Of a stretch of 8,280 bases of DNA, positions 5,954 through 8,280 are shown piece by piece. A program made the position numbers and the translations under genes. Source of the DNA: an uncultured Oscillibacter sp. (lineage in GTDB: Bacteria; Bacillota_A; Clostridia; Oscillospirales; Oscillospiraceae); NCBI GenBank assembly GCA_948902155.1, contig CAQVQZ010000097.1:1-8280 (forward strand), read 5' to 3'. Position 1 is the first letter of the stretch, and each line of letters opens with the position of its first letter. Under the pieces are notes generated by a model. It had not been told where the DNA came from, did not search any database, and saw only the letters and a list, made by a program, of their open reading frames with translations.

Positions 5954-6571
5954 TCAGCGCAGGCCGTCCTCGCACTTGGCCTCGGACTTCTGCAGGCCAC
6001 CGATCCGGCCGGCGCCGTTCACCGTGGCATGGGGACGTCCGCCGTCGCTCAGCACCACGGCCATGACGATCTCGTCCGCCTTGGGGGCGTCGGGCACCCG
6101 GACTTCGATGGAGCCGTAATGGGTGCGCACGAAAGCGGCATCCTTGAAGTGGATGGACACGTCCAGGGAAGCGCCCACGCCCGCCACCTTCTCATTGGAG
6201 GGGATGATGGACTTGCCGCCGCCGATGGCGCCGCGGATGGTCTTGCCCGCCTTGGGGTGCAGCATGGCGGAGGAATGCTCCAGCTCACCGTCCACGCCCA
6301 CCAGGCAGCCCTTGCCGTAGGTCTCCACGTTCTCCACGCCCAGCAGCTCCGCGCCCTTGCGGGTCAGCAGATCGCCCAGGTACTCGCCGTACTCGGTCAG
6401 CTCGCTCAGGTCCTCCTGCCACTTGCCGGCGTAGGGGTTCTTGATGACGGCCGCCACGGCGACGGTCTTCAGGCACTTCTTGTCGCCGTTCTCCACGGGC
6501 ATGCCCGCGCCGCCCTCGATGTAGATTTCTTCCAGATTGGTGACGATTTTACGGATGACAGGCTCTTTCAT
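5954..6571 (-). CDS. AA_synth (formerly DUF1185) family protein
   Basis: This 205-aa protein matches the 'amino acid synthesis' family (PF06684) across its length. It has an N-terminal IRKIVTNLEEIYIEGG, then VAAVIKNPYAGKWQEDLSEL at about 35-54, YGKGCLVGVDGELEHSSAMLH at about 85-105, GGGKSIIPSNEK, and a C-terminal DGGRPHATVNGAG. The one characterised structure I recall, from Bordetella, has a chorismate-mutase-like fold; no reaction is firmly established, so the family name should not be read as a function. AGGAGG (6579-6584) is 7 nt upstream of the ATG. It begins 53 nt after the enamidase stop and is the last gene before a strong terminator, so it probably works in the enamidase pathway. Handling a reactive or cyclic intermediate is a guess from context. 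Confidence 0.85.
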   Translation of the reverse strand: MKEPVIRKIVTNLEEIYIEGGAGMPVENGDKKCLKTVAVAAVIKNPYAGKWQEDLSELTEYGEYLGDLLTRKGAELLGVENVETYGKGCLVGVDGELEHSSAMLHPKAGKTIRGAIGGGKSIIPSNEKVAGVGASLDVSIHFKDAAFVRTHYGSIEVRVPDAPKADEIVMAVVLSDGGRPHATVNGAGRIGGLQKSEAKCEDGLR

Positions 6572-6624
6572 GATGATTCCTCCTATTTAAAATTGATACA
6601 TGCAGGCAATGAGGGACGCGCCGC

Positions 6625-7782
6625 TCAGCAGGGCTTCCGGCTGGCGGGAGGCGTGTTGCTGCTCTTCTTGACGTTGATCTTGCCGTCGATGATGACGTAG
6701 CTCAGGCCCGGGATGTCGCCGGCGGCGAAAGCGCCCAGGGCGTCCTCGGCCACGGAACCCATGGGGGTGTCCATGATCAGCAGGTCGGCCTCCTTGCCCA
6801 CAGCGATGGTGCCGCGGTTCAGGCGGTCATAGACCTTCGCCGGGTTGCCGGTGGCCATGGCCACGGCCACCGCCGGGTCAATGCCGGACATGGAAGCGGC
6901 GAAAGAGATGTTCCGCAGGATGCCCAGGGGGATGATGCCGGTGCCGGAGGGGGCGTCGTTGCCGAAGACCACACGGCCCAGCTGGCCCTTCTCTGCGGCG
7001 CGGCGGAGCACGTAGTCCGCGATCTTGGGGTTGCCGCACTGGACGATCTCCATGGCAAACGACGTCTCGTCCATAATCCGGTCCACCTCGTGGGCGGGGA
7101 TGGCGGTGGGGCCGCCGTTGATGTGGGACACCACGTCCGGCTTCGTCTTGATAACGTCGTCCGCCGTCACGGTGGAGCTGCCGGGGATGGAGGTGCCGCC
7201 GGTGTGCATCTGGACCTTGAAGCCGTTCTTATGGGCCCACTCCACCATGGGAGCCGCCAGCTCGGGGTTGTTGACGGAACCGAGGCCGATCTCGCCCACG
7301 ATCCACACGCCTTCCTTGGCCAGGTCCTCAAAGTCCTGCTCCACCAGGCCCTTTTCCATGATCAGCGCGCCGCCCTCGACCTTGACGCCGCCGGGATGGG
7401 CGTTGGCAAAGCTCTTGTGGCCCACGATGGCCAGGGCCTTCGTGCCGGAGGGGTCCTTGGGACGGCCCGGCGTATGGCATTCGCCGGCGGAGATCATGGT
7501 GGTCACGCCGCCGTTTTTCGCGCTTTCAATATAGCCCACCGTCTTCTGACGCGTACCGTAGTCACCGGAGGTGACGTGTACGTGGGTATCCCACAGGCCG
7601 GGGGTGACCGTCGTGCCGTTGGCGTCCACGACAGTCGCGTCCCCAATGTTAGCGAGGAGCTCTTCGCCGCCGATCGCAGAGATCAGGTTGTCTTCGACAA
7701 CAATGACGCTGCCCTCGAGAATAGGCTTGTTGATGTCACCGGAAACAATCGTACCAATGTTCTTGATTACCAAAGTCGCCAT
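6625..7782 (-). CDS. ena: Enamidase-like metal-dependent amidohydrolase
   Basis: The 385-aa protein is, from memory, highly similar along its full length to the enamidase of Eubacterium barkeri, including long shared stretches around HTGGTSIPGSSTVTADDV and GNDAPSGTG. That enzyme hydrolyses 6-oxo-1,4,5,6-tetrahydronicotinate to 2-formylglutarate and ammonium in nicotinate fermentation, using a binuclear Fe-Zn site. The expected metal residues are present: H67 and H69 in DTHVHV, E164 (the bridging glutamate position recalled for E. barkeri), H193, H220 and D276. The fold is an amidohydrolase barrel (about 60-330) with an N- and C-terminal beta-sandwich, ending with GKEADLLIMD. The start has GGAAGGGAG at 7789-7797, 6 nt upstream. 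It lies downstream of an EIIC-like membrane protein and upstream of the AA_synth gene. The substrate in this organism is inferred; a related cyclic enamide or lactam is possible, since no other nicotinate gene is visible. Confidence 0.88.
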   Translation of the reverse strand: MATLVIKNIGTIVSGDINKPILEGSVIVVEDNLISAIGGEELLANIGDATVVDANGTTVTPGLWDTHVHVTSGDYGTRQKTVGYIESAKNGGVTTMISAGECHTPGRPKDPSGTKALAIVGHKSFANAHPGGVKVEGGALIMEKGLVEQDFEDLAKEGVWIVGEIGLGSVNNPELAAPMVEWAHKNGFKVQMHTGGTSIPGSSTVTADDVIKTKPDVVSHINGGPTAIPAHEVDRIMDETSFAMEIVQCGNPKIADYVLRRAAEKGQLGRVVFGNDAPSGTGIIPLGILRNISFAASMSGIDPAVAVAMATGNPAKVYDRLNRGTIAVGKEADLLIMDTPMGSVAEDALGAFAAGDIPGLSYVIIDGKINVKKSSNTPPASRKPC

Positions 7783-7798
7783 AATTGACTCCCTTCCG

Positions 7799-7940
7799 CC
7801 GCGGTCCCCGCGGCAGTATGTTTATTTGCGGCTCCTCCGCCGGTTCCGGCGGCGCCGTCGGTTGGCGTCTTCCCATGACGCCGGGGTTCACGCGTCCCTA
7901 AGTTCCGGCCTTCCCGCCCCGGCTGTCCGCCGGGGCGGGA
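7799..7940 (-). other. Hairpin cluster in the spacer before the enamidase gene
   Basis: The gene-free spacer 7783-8030 holds four closely spaced inverted repeats: CCGCGG/CCGCGG (7799-7813), CCGCCGG/CCGGCGG (7837-7852), GGCGTC/GACGCC (7864-7882, 7-nt loop) and a perfect 11-bp TCCCGCCCCGG/CCGGGGCGGGA (7912-7940, 7-nt loop). None is followed by a T-run on the minus strand, so none is a standard terminator. The first abuts the enamidase ribosome site. They may stabilise or process the mRNA, or attenuate between transporter and enzyme. I see no convincing promoter in 7941-8030. Confidence 0.55.
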
Positions 7941-8030
7941 GACCGATGGATGGATAACTCAAATCTGTGCGCAGCACTCCGCGAATCGTGACGGATAACG
8001 GCCGTCTATCGTCTGGAGAACCATAGGGGA

Positions 8031-8280
8031 TCAGTCCGGAAGCTTATAGTCGTTCTCCTTGATCAGGCCCTGCTTGCGCATGAACTCGGAGGTCAGCCAC
8101 GCCACCACGGCGGGGATGACCACGGAAATCACAATCAGGCCGATCCAGTCCATCGCGCCGGCGGAGATGGCCACCTCGCCCTGGGCCAGAGCGCCCTCGG
8201 AGGGGCTCAGCCAGCCGGTGATGCAGCCGATGGGGCCCACCAGGCCGCAGGTGCCCATGCCGGAGGAGATGGCCGCGCCG
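8031..8280 (-). CDS. PTS EIIC-like membrane protein, C-terminus (5' part outside window)
   Basis: Eighty-two C-terminal residues are visible, ending DYKLPD before a TGA stop at 8031-8033. The motif SSGMGTCGLVGPIGCITGW followed by a short amphipathic loop, a transmembrane helix (DWIGLIVISVVIPAVVAWL) and a charged tail FMRKQGLIKENDYKL resembles the end of PTS_EIIC_2 (PF13303) membrane proteins. Many of these in Bacillota stand alone without phosphotransferase EIIA/EIIB partners, and their substrates are poorly known. Its position upstream of the enamidase gene suggests that it imports the substrate of this pathway. Only the C-terminus can be read, so the assignment is tentative; another multi-pass transporter family is possible. 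Confidence 0.6.
   Translation of the reverse strand, partial: GAAISSGMGTCGLVGPIGCITGWLSPSEGALAQGEVAISAGAMDWIGLIVISVVIPAVVAWLTSEFMRKQGLIKENDYKLPD

Noticed and set aside
5683..6066. A plus-strand frame through the intergenic region
   Set aside because: It crosses the palindromic segment and a strong terminator into the AA_synth gene. It has no ribosome site and no protein-like features.
7025..7788. Long plus-strand frames opposite the enamidase gene
   Set aside because: The minus-strand reading is a full-length enamidase with all metal ligands; the plus-strand frames have no family resemblance.
1..8280. CRISPR array, tRNA/rRNA gene, transposase or phage genes
   Set aside because: I saw no regularly spaced direct repeats, no tRNA- or rRNA-like sequence, and no transposase, integrase or phage motif in any convincing frame.

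Overview
The window reads as a GC-rich Bacillota chromosome, most likely a gut Oscillospiraceae-type clostridium (Flavonifractor, Intestinimonas or Lawsonibacter-like). This placement is inferred from strong GGAGG ribosome sites, a yloU-yloV pair, a BlaI/M56 pair and high GC, and not from any marker gene.

Left part (1-2220, minus strand): a BlaI/MecI-type repressor gene followed, with translational coupling, by a BlaR1-like M56 metallopeptidase. The visible C-terminal end of the M56 protein starts what looks like an M23 (LytM-type) peptidase domain before it runs off the window. The blaI promoter is readable (TTGACA, 17 bp, TAGTAT) and is covered by three matching dyads, a textbook autoregulated sensor-repressor unit.

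Middle (2221-5590, plus strand): a housekeeping block. A TATAAT promoter and structured leader precede an Asp23/Gls24 (YloU-like) gene and a FakA/YloV-type fatty acid kinase gene. A terminator hairpin follows, then a glutamyl-Q tRNA(Asp) synthetase gene (gluQRS) with its own terminator.

Intergenic stretch (5497-5953): no gene. It holds the gluQRS terminator, a roughly 220-bp palindrome-rich segment bounded by 12-bp inverted repeats (possibly a small non-autonomous or REP-like element), and the terminator of the opposing operon.

Right part (5884-8280, minus strand): a catabolic-looking operon. In transcription order it has the C-terminus of a PTS EIIC-like membrane protein, a 248-bp hairpin-rich spacer, an enamidase very similar to the Eubacterium barkeri nicotinate-fermentation enzyme, and an AA_synth (DUF1185) family protein, closed by a 14-bp-stem terminator. 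The rest of the nicotinate pathway is not in view. The combination of EIIC-like carrier, enamidase and AA_synth protein is the most likely place for undescribed biochemistry in this window.
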